A DNA stretch of 64,000 bases, from contig NZ_PGCL01000003.1 in assembly GCF_004297185.1 (NCBI RefSeq), positions 186,001 to 250,000 on the forward strand. Reading direction: 5' to 3'. The notes beneath the pieces were generated by a model. It was not told the DNA's origin and searched no databases. It saw nothing but the letters and a program-made list of their open reading frames with translations. Source of the stretch: Methanofollis fontis (GTDB lineage: Archaea; Halobacteriota; Methanomicrobia; Methanomicrobiales; Methanofollaceae). Shown here piece after piece: positions 28,229 to 36,835 of the stretch; the first letter of the stretch is position 1; every line of letters begins with the position of its first letter. The translations under genes and the position numbers were made by a program.

Positions 28229-28750
28229 ATGCAACCTGCCGACATCATCAGGGACCTCGCCTTCCTGGCGGTCGAAAAGGACCTTGCCGCACGTTTCGAA
28301 CTCCCCTCCGAAATCCTCCTCCCCCTCGTCTTCTCCCTCAGGTTCGGGGGCGACTGGAGCTATGCGCTCGGGGACCGGAGGAGCATATCGGTGATGAAGA
28401 AGACCTCGGTCTATGACGAGGAGACGAAGATGGGCGCCTCTGTGGAGGAGATCTATCTGCTGGTGAACCCGCAGATCATCGAGAGCGAGGGGAGTGTCCG
28501 CAGGCTCGAAAAATGCGGGGATCAGCCCGCCCGCCTTATCGTGGAGCGCCCCTACCGGGTCAGGGCCCGGGCGGATCGGATCCTGAAGATGACGGTCGAC
28601 CCCCTCGCCGGCGAGATCAGGGTCGGGGATGTGGGCATAACAGAGATCCGCTTCGAGGGCTCCCCGGCGTACGGCCTCGCCCACGAACTCGAGCACCTGG
28701 AGAAGAGGGAGATCGGGGGAAAGAGGCTGAGCGAACTCCGGTTTGTCTGA
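28229..28750 (+). CDS. Peptide deformylase-like metalloprotein
   Basis: 173 residues starting MQPADIIRDLAF. GAGGAGGGAG just before the ATG at 28229 decides the start (the ORF opens at 28151). The middle resembles peptide deformylase: YLLVNPQIIESEGSVRRLEKCGDQPARLIVERPYRVRVRA-like spacing, with a cysteine where the EGCLS motif would be. Near the C-terminus AHELEHLEKREIGG supplies the HExxH zinc motif. The first motif (GLAAPQVG) is absent and the EGCLS glutamate-glycine pair is replaced by EKCGD. It keeps all three zinc ligands but may have another substrate. It is probably a soluble enzyme. Confidence 0.62.
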   Translation: MQPADIIRDLAFLAVEKDLAARFELPSEILLPLVFSLRFGGDWSYALGDRRSISVMKKTSVYDEETKMGASVEEIYLLVNPQIIESEGSVRRLEKCGDQPARLIVERPYRVRARADRILKMTVDPLAGEIRVGDVGITEIRFEGSPAYGLAHELEHLEKREIGGKRLSELRFV

Positions 28751-28786
28751 TCCCCGTCATCCACCGACATGGTTTCATGATCCAGT

Positions 28787-29140
28787 TCATTCTTCACACT
28801 GGAACTCGATGTCGTCCCCCATGTGTTCATACCCCCAATCACAGAGCTGATCGAGAATCGGAATCAGAGAATATCCTTTTTCCGTGAGCGAATACTCCAC
28901 TTTCGGCGGAACCTGGGCGTACACCTTTCTGTTGACGAGACCGTCTTTCTCAAGTTCGCGAAGCTCTTTTGTAAGCATCCTCTGGGTGATCCTGGGCTGT
29001 ACCCGAGCCATGATCTGGCTGAAACGCAACGTTCCGTCCTTGAGTTGATATATGACCAGTGGTTTCCATTTGCCCCCGATCACATCCAGAGTCGCTTCGA
29101 TTCCCCAGCTGTACTTGTATTTTTGCGGCGTCTCACCCAT
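28787..29140 (-). CDS. HxlR-family winged-helix regulator
   Basis: DNA-binding regulator of the HxlR (MarR-like) family, about 117 residues when started at [12 protein letters not shown]; a longer frame opens at 29206. The HxlR core is clear: [22 protein letters not shown], then [32 protein letters not shown] (helix-turn-helix) and the wing [16 protein letters not shown]. HxlR proteins usually answer redox or aldehyde signals. It is divergent from the flavodoxin/aldo-keto reductase pair. A 42-bp element 20 bases before its start has a second copy before the flavodoxin gene, which suggests it controls both. Confidence 0.88.
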   Translation of the reverse strand: MGETPQKYKYSWGIEATLDVIGGKWKPLVIYQLKDGTLRFSQIMARVQPRITQRMLTKELRELEKDGLVNRKVYAQVPPKVEYSLTEKGYSLIPILDQLCDWGYEHMGDDIEFQCEE

Positions 29141-29160
29141 TAGTATCAATCCTGTATGTA

Positions 29161-29202
29161 TGTAACATATTTGTTTGTACGTCATATATGTGTCATACGT
29201 CA
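29161..29202. promoter_or_regulatory. Copy 1 of a 42-bp repeated operator-like element
   Basis: Begins TGTAACAT, contains TTTGTTTGTACG and ends CATACGTCA. It is identical to copy 2 (29553-29594) at 36 of 42 positions by direct alignment. It lies 20 bases upstream of the HxlR start codon, overlapping where its promoter must be, which fits autoregulation. TACGTCA occurs twice inside the element, 15 bases apart. Confidence 0.65.
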
Positions 29203-29552
29203 ACAATTTCTATTGGAATCATTCAAGTTAGTGGATAATCGGCGTTCATCTCTATGGGTGCGGCAGAGAAACAATCCCTCTACCAGCAGAATGGCTGCAG
29301 AGCGGGACGAGCATTTATGATTGTCGGGTCGGCGACAGAGATCACCTATCTCGGGGTTATTAAGATCGTCCCTGGCGCAGAAGAGCTTCGCGATTCTACC
29401 TTCTGCGTCTTTTCCATGGCAACAGGACTTATGATCAACCTCTTCCTGTGAGGGATTCACATGAGCGCAACCAGCCGTACGGATCGGGTCCAGACCTGTA
29501 CCCGGAATCCGTCCTGGAGGAGCGTCCCCTCACAGTATCAATAATGTCAGTA

Positions 29553-29594
29553 TGTAACATGTTTGTTTGTACGCCACATTTATGCCATACGTCA
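29553..29594. promoter_or_regulatory. Copy 2 of a 42-bp repeated operator-like element
   Basis: Same orientation on the plus strand as copy 1, with six substitutions, mostly transitions. It lies about 55 bases before the flavodoxin start codon, in promoter position. Conservation of both ends and the centre suggests binding by the neighbouring HxlR regulator. Confidence 0.65.
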
Positions 29595-29649
29595 CCTATA
29601 TGTCCTGCAATCGATCCGCGGCTTGAGATTCCCATGGAGGAAAGCATCC

Positions 29650-30207
29650 ATGACCGTGAGGAACATGAAAATAAATGATGAAAAATGCCTGATCGCATAT
29701 TATTCGCGCCCCGGCAGCAACTATGTCAGTGGAGCCATCGTGGACCTCCCGGTCGGCAACACGGAAGTCATAGCAAAGATGATCCACGAGATGACTGCAG
29801 GCGATCTGTTTCACATCGAACCGGTGCATGCGTATCCCGAAGATTATACAGAAACCACCGAGGTGGCACAGCAGGAACTGCGCACTAATGCCAGGCCGGA
29901 ACTTGCCAGCCACCTGCAAAACATTGCTTCCTTTGAGGTGATCTTCCTCGGCTACCCCAACTGGTGGGGAACGATGCCGATGCTGGTGTTTACCTTCCTT
30001 GAGGGATCTGATCTCTCCGGAAAAACGATCGTTCCGTTCTGCACGCACGAGGGGAGCGGTCTCGGGCGAAGTGTTTCGGATATCAGAAAAATGTGCCCGA
30101 AGTCGACCGTCCTGGAGGGCCTTGCCATCCGGGGCGGAGACGTGAGGAATGCGCAGAACGCGGTATCCGGGTGGCTGCAGAGACTCGGGATGAAAAAAGA
30201 GCAGTAA
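29650..30207 (+). CDS. Flavodoxin family protein
   Basis: FMN-binding electron carrier or quinone-reductase-like protein, 185 residues from ATG 29650. GGAGG nine bases upstream supports this start (the frame is open from 29563). The phosphate-binding loop is YYSRPGSNYVSG...GNTEVIAKMI, which has an insert between the two halves as in the Flavodoxin_4 group. FLGYPNWWGTMPM and FCTHEGSGLG are the FMN-ring contact loops. It is followed 62 bases later by the aldo-keto reductase gene on the same strand, so the two are likely co-transcribed and form a redox module controlled by HxlR. Confidence 0.88.
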   Translation: MTVRNMKINDEKCLIAYYSRPGSNYVSGAIVDLPVGNTEVIAKMIHEMTAGDLFHIEPVHAYPEDYTETTEVAQQELRTNARPELASHLQNIASFEVIFLGYPNWWGTMPMLVFTFLEGSDLSGKTIVPFCTHEGSGLGRSVSDIRKMCPKSTVLEGLAIRGGDVRNAQNAVSGWLQRLGMKKEQ

Positions 30208-30269
30208 ATCTCCGGCCATCCTGGAAAAGCACTGCTGAATATCAAAATCGTAAAAAAAGGGGAATAGAG

Positions 30270-31469
30270 ATGTTATACAGAAAAGTTCCAAAAAACGGAG
30301 ACGAACTTTCCATCCTCGGATTCGGATGCATGCGTCTTCCGGTGAAAGAAGATGGTTCGATAGATGAAGAGAAGGCCACAAAGCAGGTACGCTATGCAAT
30401 TGATCATGGTGTGAATTATGTTGATACGGCATGGCCCTATCATATGGGAGAGAGCGAGCCTTTCCTGGGCCGTGCCCTTGCCGATGGATACCGCGAGAGG
30501 GTAAAAATCGCAACAAAACTTCCTTCCTGGCTTATCGAGAGCCGGGAGGATATGGATACGTTCCTGAATGCCCAGCTGGAGAAACTCAAAACAGACCACA
30601 TCGACTACTATCTGGTCCACGCTCTCGTTGGTGACCTGTGGGATAAGGTTGAGAAGTTGGGCTTGGCTGATTTCCTTGACAGGGCCAAAGCCGACGGTCG
30701 CATCGGGAATGCAGGTTTCTCCTTCCACGGCGCAAACGAGGATTTCAACCGGATCGTGGACGCCTATGACTGGGACATCTGCCTGATCCAGTACAACCTC
30801 CTGGACGAAAAGAACCAGGCAGGGACCGCGGGCCTTGAATACGCCGCCTCAAAAGGTCTTGGCGTCGTCATCATGGAGCCTCTCCGCGGAGGGAACCTGA
30901 CAAAAACCGTGCCTCAGGCCGTTAAGGAGATCTGGGACGAAGCCCCGGTACAGAGGTCTCCTGCGGAATGGGCGCTCCGCTGGGTATGGAACCACCCGGA
31001 AGTCACGGTCGTCCTATCCGGCATGAACGAGGAGGCGCACATCCAGGAGAACCTCAGGATTGCCGATCAGGCATACCCGGACTCGCTGACAGAAGCAGAA
31101 CTGCAGCTGGTAAAACGGGTGGAGAGCAGGTATCGCGAGCTGTTGAAAGTGGCCTGTACCGGCTGCCAGTACTGCATGCCCTGCCCGGCCGGGGTGAACA
31201 TTCCCCTCTGCTTCGAGGAATACAACAACCTGTACCTGGTCGATAATCCCGATGAGGAAAAATTCATGTATGCTGCACGGCTTGGCGGCGCCGTCGCCCT
31301 CGGGAAACCCGAGTATGCATCCCTGTGTGTCCAATGCGGCGAGTGCGTTGAAAAATGCCCCCAGCACATTGACATTCCGGTAGTGCTCGAATCTGTCGTG
31401 GAAGAACTGGAAGGGCCAGGGTTTGAAGAGAGAGTGGCCATGGCACGGGCAATGTTCAAGAAGACGTGA
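30270..31469 (+). CDS. Aldo/keto reductase with C-terminal ferredoxin domain
   Basis: Oxidoreductase of 399 residues. The aldo-keto reductase barrel (LGFGCMRLPVKEDGSID, NYVDTAWPYHMGESE with the catalytic Asp and Tyr, IDYYLVHALVGDLW, WALRWVWNHPEVTVVLSGM) is followed by a two-cluster ferredoxin segment: CTGCQYCMPCPAGVNIPLC and CVQCGECVEKCPQHIDIP. This fused form is common in anaerobes and suggests electrons pass between the barrel and ferredoxin or flavodoxin. A frame opens at 30093, but the homologous part starts MLYRKVPKNG at 30270. It sits directly downstream of the flavodoxin, a plausible partner. The substrate is unknown. Confidence 0.92.
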   Translation: MLYRKVPKNGDELSILGFGCMRLPVKEDGSIDEEKATKQVRYAIDHGVNYVDTAWPYHMGESEPFLGRALADGYRERVKIATKLPSWLIESREDMDTFLNAQLEKLKTDHIDYYLVHALVGDLWDKVEKLGLADFLDRAKADGRIGNAGFSFHGANEDFNRIVDAYDWDICLIQYNLLDEKNQAGTAGLEYAASKGLGVVIMEPLRGGNLTKTVPQAVKEIWDEAPVQRSPAEWALRWVWNHPEVTVVLSGMNEEAHIQENLRIADQAYPDSLTEAELQLVKRVESRYRELLKVACTGCQYCMPCPAGVNIPLCFEEYNNLYLVDNPDEEKFMYAARLGGAVALGKPEYASLCVQCGECVEKCPQHIDIPVVLESVVEELEGPGFEERVAMARAMFKKT

Positions 31470-31723
31470 GCGATTAAGGTCACCTCCTTCCGTTCAGGTC
31501 ATTCACCCGATCGTTCTATAGGAGGGAAGATTACCAAACAATCGCCGCCTGGCCGACCTGTGCCGGTTCATGATCTGCACATCGAGCGCCGCGCCTTCGT
31601 TTCCGGTGTGCTGCGGAATGTGGTGGATCAGCCGCAACGGGTAGCATCACAGACACCAGCATCGGTCAGGCCCCACCCAATCGTGCCAGTCTGAACGGTA
31701 TCGGCAAGAGGTAATATGGACCT
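31470..31723. other. Gene-free stretch at the left edge of the defence island
   Basis: About 250 bases with no recognisable gene or repeat. GC-rich fragments of open frame exist on both strands but match nothing I know; they may be decayed coding sequence. Confidence 0.4.
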
Positions 31724-32136
31724 TCACAACCGGCAGGTCCGGGTAATATCAGGGCTTACCAATGTATTCGCTGTGTTCGAACAGCCCTCCGCCTTTCCCT
31801 CGATCCGCCCCCGCCACTCAGGGGGATCCCCTCCTCCCCGGAGTGCGGCCTCAAGGCAGGAGACGACATCGCTGCTCCCCCGGATAACCGGCGGCGACGG
31901 CATCCACCTGAGGGCAGAGGGGTGGGGTCGTCCCGGTAACCGGACAGCGGACAATAACGCTCGGCCAGGAGGTCCTCCTTTGATGCGCCCTGCACCGCCC
32001 CGACGAGGAGGCCGCCTACCATATCGGTGATCGGATCAAATGTCCCGGGCAGCCTGAACTCCAGTGTTGCACCGGGGGCATCACCGACGGCAAGACCGAG
32101 GAGAGAACTGCGGTAGCGGTATTTCAGGTCTATCAT
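31724..32136 (-). pseudogene. ADP-ribosylglycohydrolase remnant
   Basis: The start on the minus strand, MIDLKYRYRSSLLGLAVGDAPGATLEFR with PGTFDPITDMVGG, is the N-terminus of an ADP-ribosylglycohydrolase (DraG family). It then jumps directly to LLVGAVQGASKEDLLAERYCPLSGY, which belongs far later in such proteins; this implies an internal deletion of roughly a hundred residues, including the Asp-Asp metal motifs. Afterwards the reading continues in another frame (31724-31954: PPVIRGSSDVVSCLEAALRG), showing a frameshift. It overlapped the upstream ATPase gene by four bases (ATGA), so it was once translationally coupled. Now inactive. Confidence 0.75.
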
Positions 32137-33500
32137 TCCCCCTTCACGAAACCCTCGATGTCGGCCAGATCGTACACCAAATAGCCCTCGTTACGCAGAT
32201 CTTCCTTCCCTTCCACAATGCCCGCGACGAGGAGATAGCGCTCTTTTGGGTATCGATCGTGCCTGACCATCTCCGTCTTCGCCTCCAGGCGGGTGAGTAC
32301 CCCTCTTGCTCCACGCCGATCCAGAGCGCCCCATTTGCATTCCCCGAAGACGATACTGCCCTCCTGATCGTCGACAGCGACGACGTCAATCTCCTCACCC
32401 TTCCACCACCATCGGCCAACCCGGCTTCCCGGCAGGATCCGGAGCACAAACTCCCGGCGTACAAAATTCTCAAACCGTTTGCCGAAGTAACGGTCCATAG
32501 CGGGAGCAGAAGGGCGGAAAGCGTTGGTCTCAATCGCCTCCCTGTTCGGGAATACAAAGGAGTACCAGAAGTCAAAGACGGTATCTTTGATCTGGTAGAC
32601 GCCATGTCTGGTGTCCACCAGGATCGGCAGCTCGCGCTCCACGATGCCAAGGCGGGTCATGCCCCCAAGATAGGGATAGATGCGGCGTGCGTCCATGCTG
32701 CAAAACTGTGCGATGGCACCCGGTGCGGTGTTTCCTTCCGCGATGGCATTGAGAATCGACTGATAGGTCTTGAGTTCCCGAAACTCCTGCGAGAGGATGA
32801 AGTAGGGCTCACGGTAGAAGTAGCCAAAGCGTGAGAAGAACTCCCTCTCGACAAATTCAGAAAATGAGACGTAGTCCGCCGCCTTGAGCAGGTACTCGGG
32901 GATGCCCCCGATGGTGAGGTAAGTCCGCAGGGCATCGGGGAAGGGCTGGTCGAGGAATTTTTTCGCATGGACAAAGGGCAGGCCCTCAAGGAGCATGTCC
33001 CTTGTCCGCCGACCATAGAGTGGTGAGGTGGCCGAGAGGGCGAGGTCGCTCATGAGGCCAAGCATCGAACCGCAGAGGAGGATGCACCAGTTCGAGCTGG
33101 AAAGGGCAGTGTCCCAGGCCTTCTGAAGGGCGGAGAGTATGGAGGGATCGTTTTTGATCAGGTACGTAAACTCATCGATGACCAGATAGGCCCGCTTCTG
33201 GAGAGGCTTTCGGGCGAGGTAGGTGAAGATCTGGTCCCAGGTCTCAATCCTGAGGGAAGCGAGGAGATCGTCATCGAAGAAGGCTGCACATTCTGTCTGG
33301 AACTGTTTGATCTGAATTGAGGAAGCGACATCTTCAGAAAAGGAGAGAATGCCCTGTTTTCCCTGTATGAACTCGGTGAGGAGCCTGGTCTTCCCGATAC
33401 GGCGCCGACCGTACAGGATGATCATCTGTCCGCCCGCTTTCTGCCACTCCTCATCGAGGATCCGCCGCTCCTCCTCCCTGTCGACGAATGCCCTAATCAT
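32133..33500 (-). CDS. Archaeal ATPase with DUF234-type nuclease-like domain
   Basis: 455-residue protein of the archaeal AAA/STAND-like ATPase family. The N-terminus has FVDREEERRILDEEW, a Walker A in ILYGRRRIGKTRLL and Walker B in AYLVIDEFTYLI. A winged-helix region is followed by a C-terminal PD-(D/E)XK-like fold: FENFVRREFVLRIL, then GEEIDVVAVDDQEGSIVFGECKWG with the D...E-x-K pattern. Such proteins are common in archaea, often in mobile or defence regions, and their role is unclear. The adjacent ADP-ribosylglycohydrolase remnant overlaps its stop. An AT-rich ACTAATATGGATTAGT palindromic patch lies before its start (near 33507-33522). Confidence 0.85.
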   Translation of the reverse strand: MIRAFVDREEERRILDEEWQKAGGQMIILYGRRRIGKTRLLTEFIQGKQGILSFSEDVASSIQIKQFQTECAAFFDDDLLASLRIETWDQIFTYLARKPLQKRAYLVIDEFTYLIKNDPSILSALQKAWDTALSSSNWCILLCGSMLGLMSDLALSATSPLYGRRTRDMLLEGLPFVHAKKFLDQPFPDALRTYLTIGGIPEYLLKAADYVSFSEFVEREFFSRFGYFYREPYFILSQEFRELKTYQSILNAIAEGNTAPGAIAQFCSMDARRIYPYLGGMTRLGIVERELPILVDTRHGVYQIKDTVFDFWYSFVFPNREAIETNAFRPSAPAMDRYFGKRFENFVRREFVLRILPGSRVGRWWWKGEEIDVVAVDDQEGSIVFGECKWGALDRRGARGVLTRLEAKTEMVRHDRYPKERYLLVAGIVEGKEDLRNEGYLVYDLADIEGFVKGE

Positions 33501-33625
33501 GATTAGTACTAATATGGATTAGTAATAAGGATTGTGCCGCGCCATGGTTCTCACCTGCCAGAAAAATTATTGAATCTTGAAATTTTTCGTCAGAATGGTC
33601 CGAGTTCTATCCAATGATACCATGA

Positions 33626-36600
33626 TCAGGTCCGGTCCCCCTCCATCCCATCACACAGCATCCGATAATCGCAATGTTTGCACCCGTAGCCGGTCACGGC
33701 CGGGAACTCGCCGGCACGGATCCGCTGGATATAGCCGGACACCCGCTCCCTGAACGCAGCGACCGTCTCCTCTGTGGGGGCATAACTCAACTCCTTTTTG
33801 TCCTTTACAAAGAAGAAGGTCGCCCGCTCCGGGAGTTCGCCGAAGAGTTCCTGCACCGCCAGGGAGTAGAGGTTGAGCTGGATGTTCTCGGGGAGGGCCT
33901 TCTTCGTGAACGCTCTTGAATTGCCGGTCTTGTAATCGACCACCACGTACCGCCCCTCCGGTGTCCGCTCCAGGCGGTCGATGGAGCCGACGAACCGCAC
34001 GCCGTCGATGCTGAACTCAAACCACCGCTCGACGTCCACCACCTCGTTCCTGTTCGCCTCCTCCCATGCCGCATAGGTCGCCACCATCTCGCTGGCCTTC
34101 TCCCGGTCTTCCTCCTCCTTCTTCCTGGAGGGATAACCGACCGGGGACCAGACCTGCTCCAGGGCCAGGAGGGCGTCGTCCAGGCCGACGCTCCCCCCCT
34201 CCATCTTCCGGCGGGCCATCGCCTCGCAGACGGCGTGCACCGCCGTCCCCAGGGAGAAGTAGGTCTTTGGCCGGGTCGGCACCCGTAGCACCGTCCCGAA
34301 CTTGAAGCGCAGCGGGCAGTCATCGTAGGTGGAGAGGGCAGAGGCCGAGAGGCGGATGTCGTCGGTCAGACCGGGTTCGGACCGCACGCCGGCCCTGACC
34401 TCCAGGTCGAAGGGCGGGGCCGCCACCGAGAGGAAGGCATTGCGGTCAAAGGAGGCCGGATCGTCCCCGGCCGCCAGGAGCCGGCAGCGTTCCAGGTCCA
34501 TCAAGCGTTGCAGGGCCGTGGAGAGGCGCATCTCGGCCACCGCCCGGATCGCCTCCCCCTGGAGCCGCTGCTGCGCCTGTTCGAGGTCAGAGAGCATCAC
34601 GCCGTCTGCCACCGTCTCCGGGGCCGGCACACGGACGAGCCTGATGAGGGGGTGCTCGGTATAGTGCAGGGCATTCAGGAAGGGCGAGGGCTTTGCCTCG
34701 GTCTTTCGCCCGTCGTACATCACCGCCCTCGTCAGGTAGAGGCGCTCCTCGGCCCTGGTCATCGCCACATAGCAGAGGCGGCGCTCCTCCTGCCTGAAGA
34801 GTTCGCGCTCGTCTTCATCAGGGAGGAGGCTCCTGGCCAGGTCTCCGGGCACTGAAAAGGGCTTTGCGCGGTAGCGGACCGGGAACCGCCCTTCAGAGAG
34901 ATCGACAAGGAAGACGACCGGGAACTCCTTGCCCTTGCTCTGGTGGATCGTCATGATCTGCACTGCATCCTCGCCGGACTCCCCTTTTGTATCCACGGCG
35001 ATCTCCTGCACCTGGTCGAGGTAGAGCAGGAAGTCGGCGATTGTGGGTTCACGGCTGAGGGCGGCGTACTCGGTGGCGAGGCGGTAGAACCGGTCCAGCA
35101 CCCGCCGCTCCCGTTCGTTGCCCTCCCTGAGGACGGCGGCATAGAGACCACCGCTCTCCATCATCAGGCTATGGATGAAATCCGGGAAGGAGAGGGCTGT
35201 CTTCTGCTCGATGGCGCGGCCGATCCGGCTGGCGACCTCCTGCACCGCCGCATCGCCGTTATGCTGGAGAAGAACCTCATAAACACCGTCGGTGTCCTCT
35301 CCGGTGTCGGCGTGCTTTCTGGCCGCCCGGTTGATCCCCTGCACCGTCACCTCAGAGACACCGGCCCGGCGGAGCAGGCGGTTGATCGGGATCCCGGCGT
35401 TCAGGGGATCGTCTGCCGCCTGTAGCACGGCGATCAGGTCACGCACCGCCGGGAAACGGAGGAAGTCCTCCTCGCCCACAAACTCGCAGGGGATGCCGTC
35501 GTTGAAGAGCTGCCGGTAGAATTTCTTCCCCTGGGCCCGCTGCCGGCAGAGGATGGCGATGTCGCCGCAGCGGAACCGTCGCGGTCCTTCCTCCTTTCTG
35601 GGGGTGAACTCGCTCTGCAGCAGGGCCCGGATCTCGTCGGCCACATACACCGCCTCGGCCGCCTCGTTCTCGCACTCCGCAACCACCACCGGTTCGCCGT
35701 CGGGGTTGTCGGTGCGGAGGTCCTTTGGGGTGCGGTCGGGCGCCTGTTCGATGAACTCCCGGGCGAGGGCAAGGATGGTGGCCGAGTTGCGGTAGTTCTG
35801 GTTCAGGACCGTGAGGGAGTGGTCGGGATAGGTGGCGGCGAAGTCGTTGACGTTCCCGAAATAGGCGCCCCTGAACCGGTATATTGACTGGTCGTCGTCG
35901 CCGACGACGCAGAGGTGGCCGCCTGCCATAGCCTTGACCAGGGCGAGCTGGGCATAGTTGGTATCCTGGAACTCGTCCACCAGGATATGGGGATACTGCC
36001 GCACCAGACTCTCCCGCACCGGGGGGCGGCGCTCCAGCAGGGTGACCGCCTCATGGATCATGTCGTCGAAGTCGATCCGCCGTTCGTCCCGCTTATAGCG
36101 TTCATAGGCCCGGTAGACCGAGAGGAGGTCGGCGAGGCGGAGGGCCTCGATGTCGTCCTCCGGGTCGTCGGCATCCATGAAGCGTTCGGCAAGGTACCGC
36201 TCGAGGTCGTCGGCGGTGATCAGTTCGTCCCTGAAACTGCTGATCCCGTCCATGATCGACTCGATCACGCCAGCGGCATTGTTCCCGACCTCGATGTACT
36301 CGAAATCGAAGTCGTCGATGTGCCGCTGCCCCCAGACGATCTGGTTCGTGCGGCTGATGAGGCCGTTTGTGAGGTTCAGCCCGCTCTCGAGGGGATGGTC
36401 GCGAAGCAGGGAGTGGCAGAAGGAGTGGAAGGTCTGGACGGTGCATCCGGCGGCACAATCGCCGGCCCGGTCGATCCGCTCCTGCATCTCCCGTGCGGCC
36501 CGGTCAGAGAAGGTGAGGGCCAGGATCTCTTCGGGATCTGCCTGTCCACTCTCGATGAGGTGGAGGACCTTCTCGGTGATCACCCGGGTCTTTCCCGAAC

Positions 36601-36670
36601 CCGGGCCGGCGAGGACGAGCTGCCTGCCGGAACTGGTCACCGCCTCCATCTGGCGGGGGTTCAAAGGCAT
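33626..36670 (-). CDS. UvrD/RecB-like helicase fused to an AddB-type Fe-S nuclease
   Basis: Superfamily 1 DNA helicase-nuclease of 1014 residues. Motor motifs: LVLAGPGSGKTRVITEKV (Walker A), ILALTFSDRAAREM, VDEFQDTNYAQL (Walker B), VGDDDQSIYRFRGA, and IMTIHQSKGKEFPVVFLVDL. The C-terminal third is a RecB-family nuclease (VGSIDRL..., VVDYKTGNSRAF). It carries the cysteines of an AddB/Cas4-like iron-sulphur cluster: DDCPLRFKF before the core and GCKHCDYRMLC at the end. The frame is open to 36829, but the homologous start is MPLNPRQMEAV at 36670, and an AAAAAATTAATATT promoter-like patch lies about 110 bases further upstream. The likely role is double-strand-break end processing; its neighbours make a defence role possible. 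Confidence 0.9.
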   Translation of the reverse strand: MPLNPRQMEAVTSSGRQLVLAGPGSGKTRVITEKVLHLIESGQADPEEILALTFSDRAAREMQERIDRAGDCAAGCTVQTFHSFCHSLLRDHPLESGLNLTNGLISRTNQIVWGQRHIDDFDFEYIEVGNNAAGVIESIMDGISSFRDELITADDLERYLAERFMDADDPEDDIEALRLADLLSVYRAYERYKRDERRIDFDDMIHEAVTLLERRPPVRESLVRQYPHILVDEFQDTNYAQLALVKAMAGGHLCVVGDDDQSIYRFRGAYFGNVNDFAATYPDHSLTVLNQNYRNSATILALAREFIEQAPDRTPKDLRTDNPDGEPVVVAECENEAAEAVYVADEIRALLQSEFTPRKEEGPRRFRCGDIAILCRQRAQGKKFYRQLFNDGIPCEFVGEEDFLRFPAVRDLIAVLQAADDPLNAGIPINRLLRRAGVSEVTVQGINRAARKHADTGEDTDGVYEVLLQHNGDAAVQEVASRIGRAIEQKTALSFPDFIHSLMMESGGLYAAVLREGNERERRVLDRFYRLATEYAALSREPTIADFLLYLDQVQEIAVDTKGESGEDAVQIMTIHQSKGKEFPVVFLVDLSEGRFPVRYRAKPFSVPGDLARSLLPDEDERELFRQEERRLCYVAMTRAEERLYLTRAVMYDGRKTEAKPSPFLNALHYTEHPLIRLVRVPAPETVADGVMLSDLEQAQQRLQGEAIRAVAEMRLSTALQRLMDLERCRLLAAGDDPASFDRNAFLSVAAPPFDLEVRAGVRSEPGLTDDIRLSASALSTYDDCPLRFKFGTVLRVPTRPKTYFSLGTAVHAVCEAMARRKMEGGSVGLDDALLALEQVWSPVGYPSRKKEEEDREKASEMVATYAAWEEANRNEVVDVERWFEFSIDGVRFVGSIDRLERTPEGRYVVVDYKTGNSRAFTKKALPENIQLNLYSLAVQELFGELPERATFFFVKDKKELSYAPTEETVAAFRERVSGYIQRIRAGEFPAVTGYGCKHCDYRMLCDGMEGDRT

Positions 36671-36835
36671 GGTGCGGCTCCGATGGTCTTTTGGGGGTGC
36701 ATCAGATGTGGGTGTTTCGCGGGGGGGAGGATAAGGGTTGGGTTTTTGGTTTGGATCTGGTGTGCCCAGGGGAAAGAATATTAATTTTTTCTGGATAGAA
36801 TGAGAAATGTTGGAGAAGACGAATTCCAATATCTT

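Larger units (their letters stand above)
29141..29649. other. Divergent intergenic region with duplicated 42-bp element
   Basis: About 510 bases between HxlR and the flavodoxin gene. Two copies of a 42-bp element (29161-29202 and 29553-29594) lie near its ends. Small ORFs between them (29254-29451 on plus, 29200-29460 on minus) are not recognisable. Confidence 0.6.

Noticed and set aside
29254-29451. 65-codon ORF between the two 42-bp elements
   Set aside because: Somewhat hydrophobic but unrecognisable; a competing minus-strand ORF is equally open.
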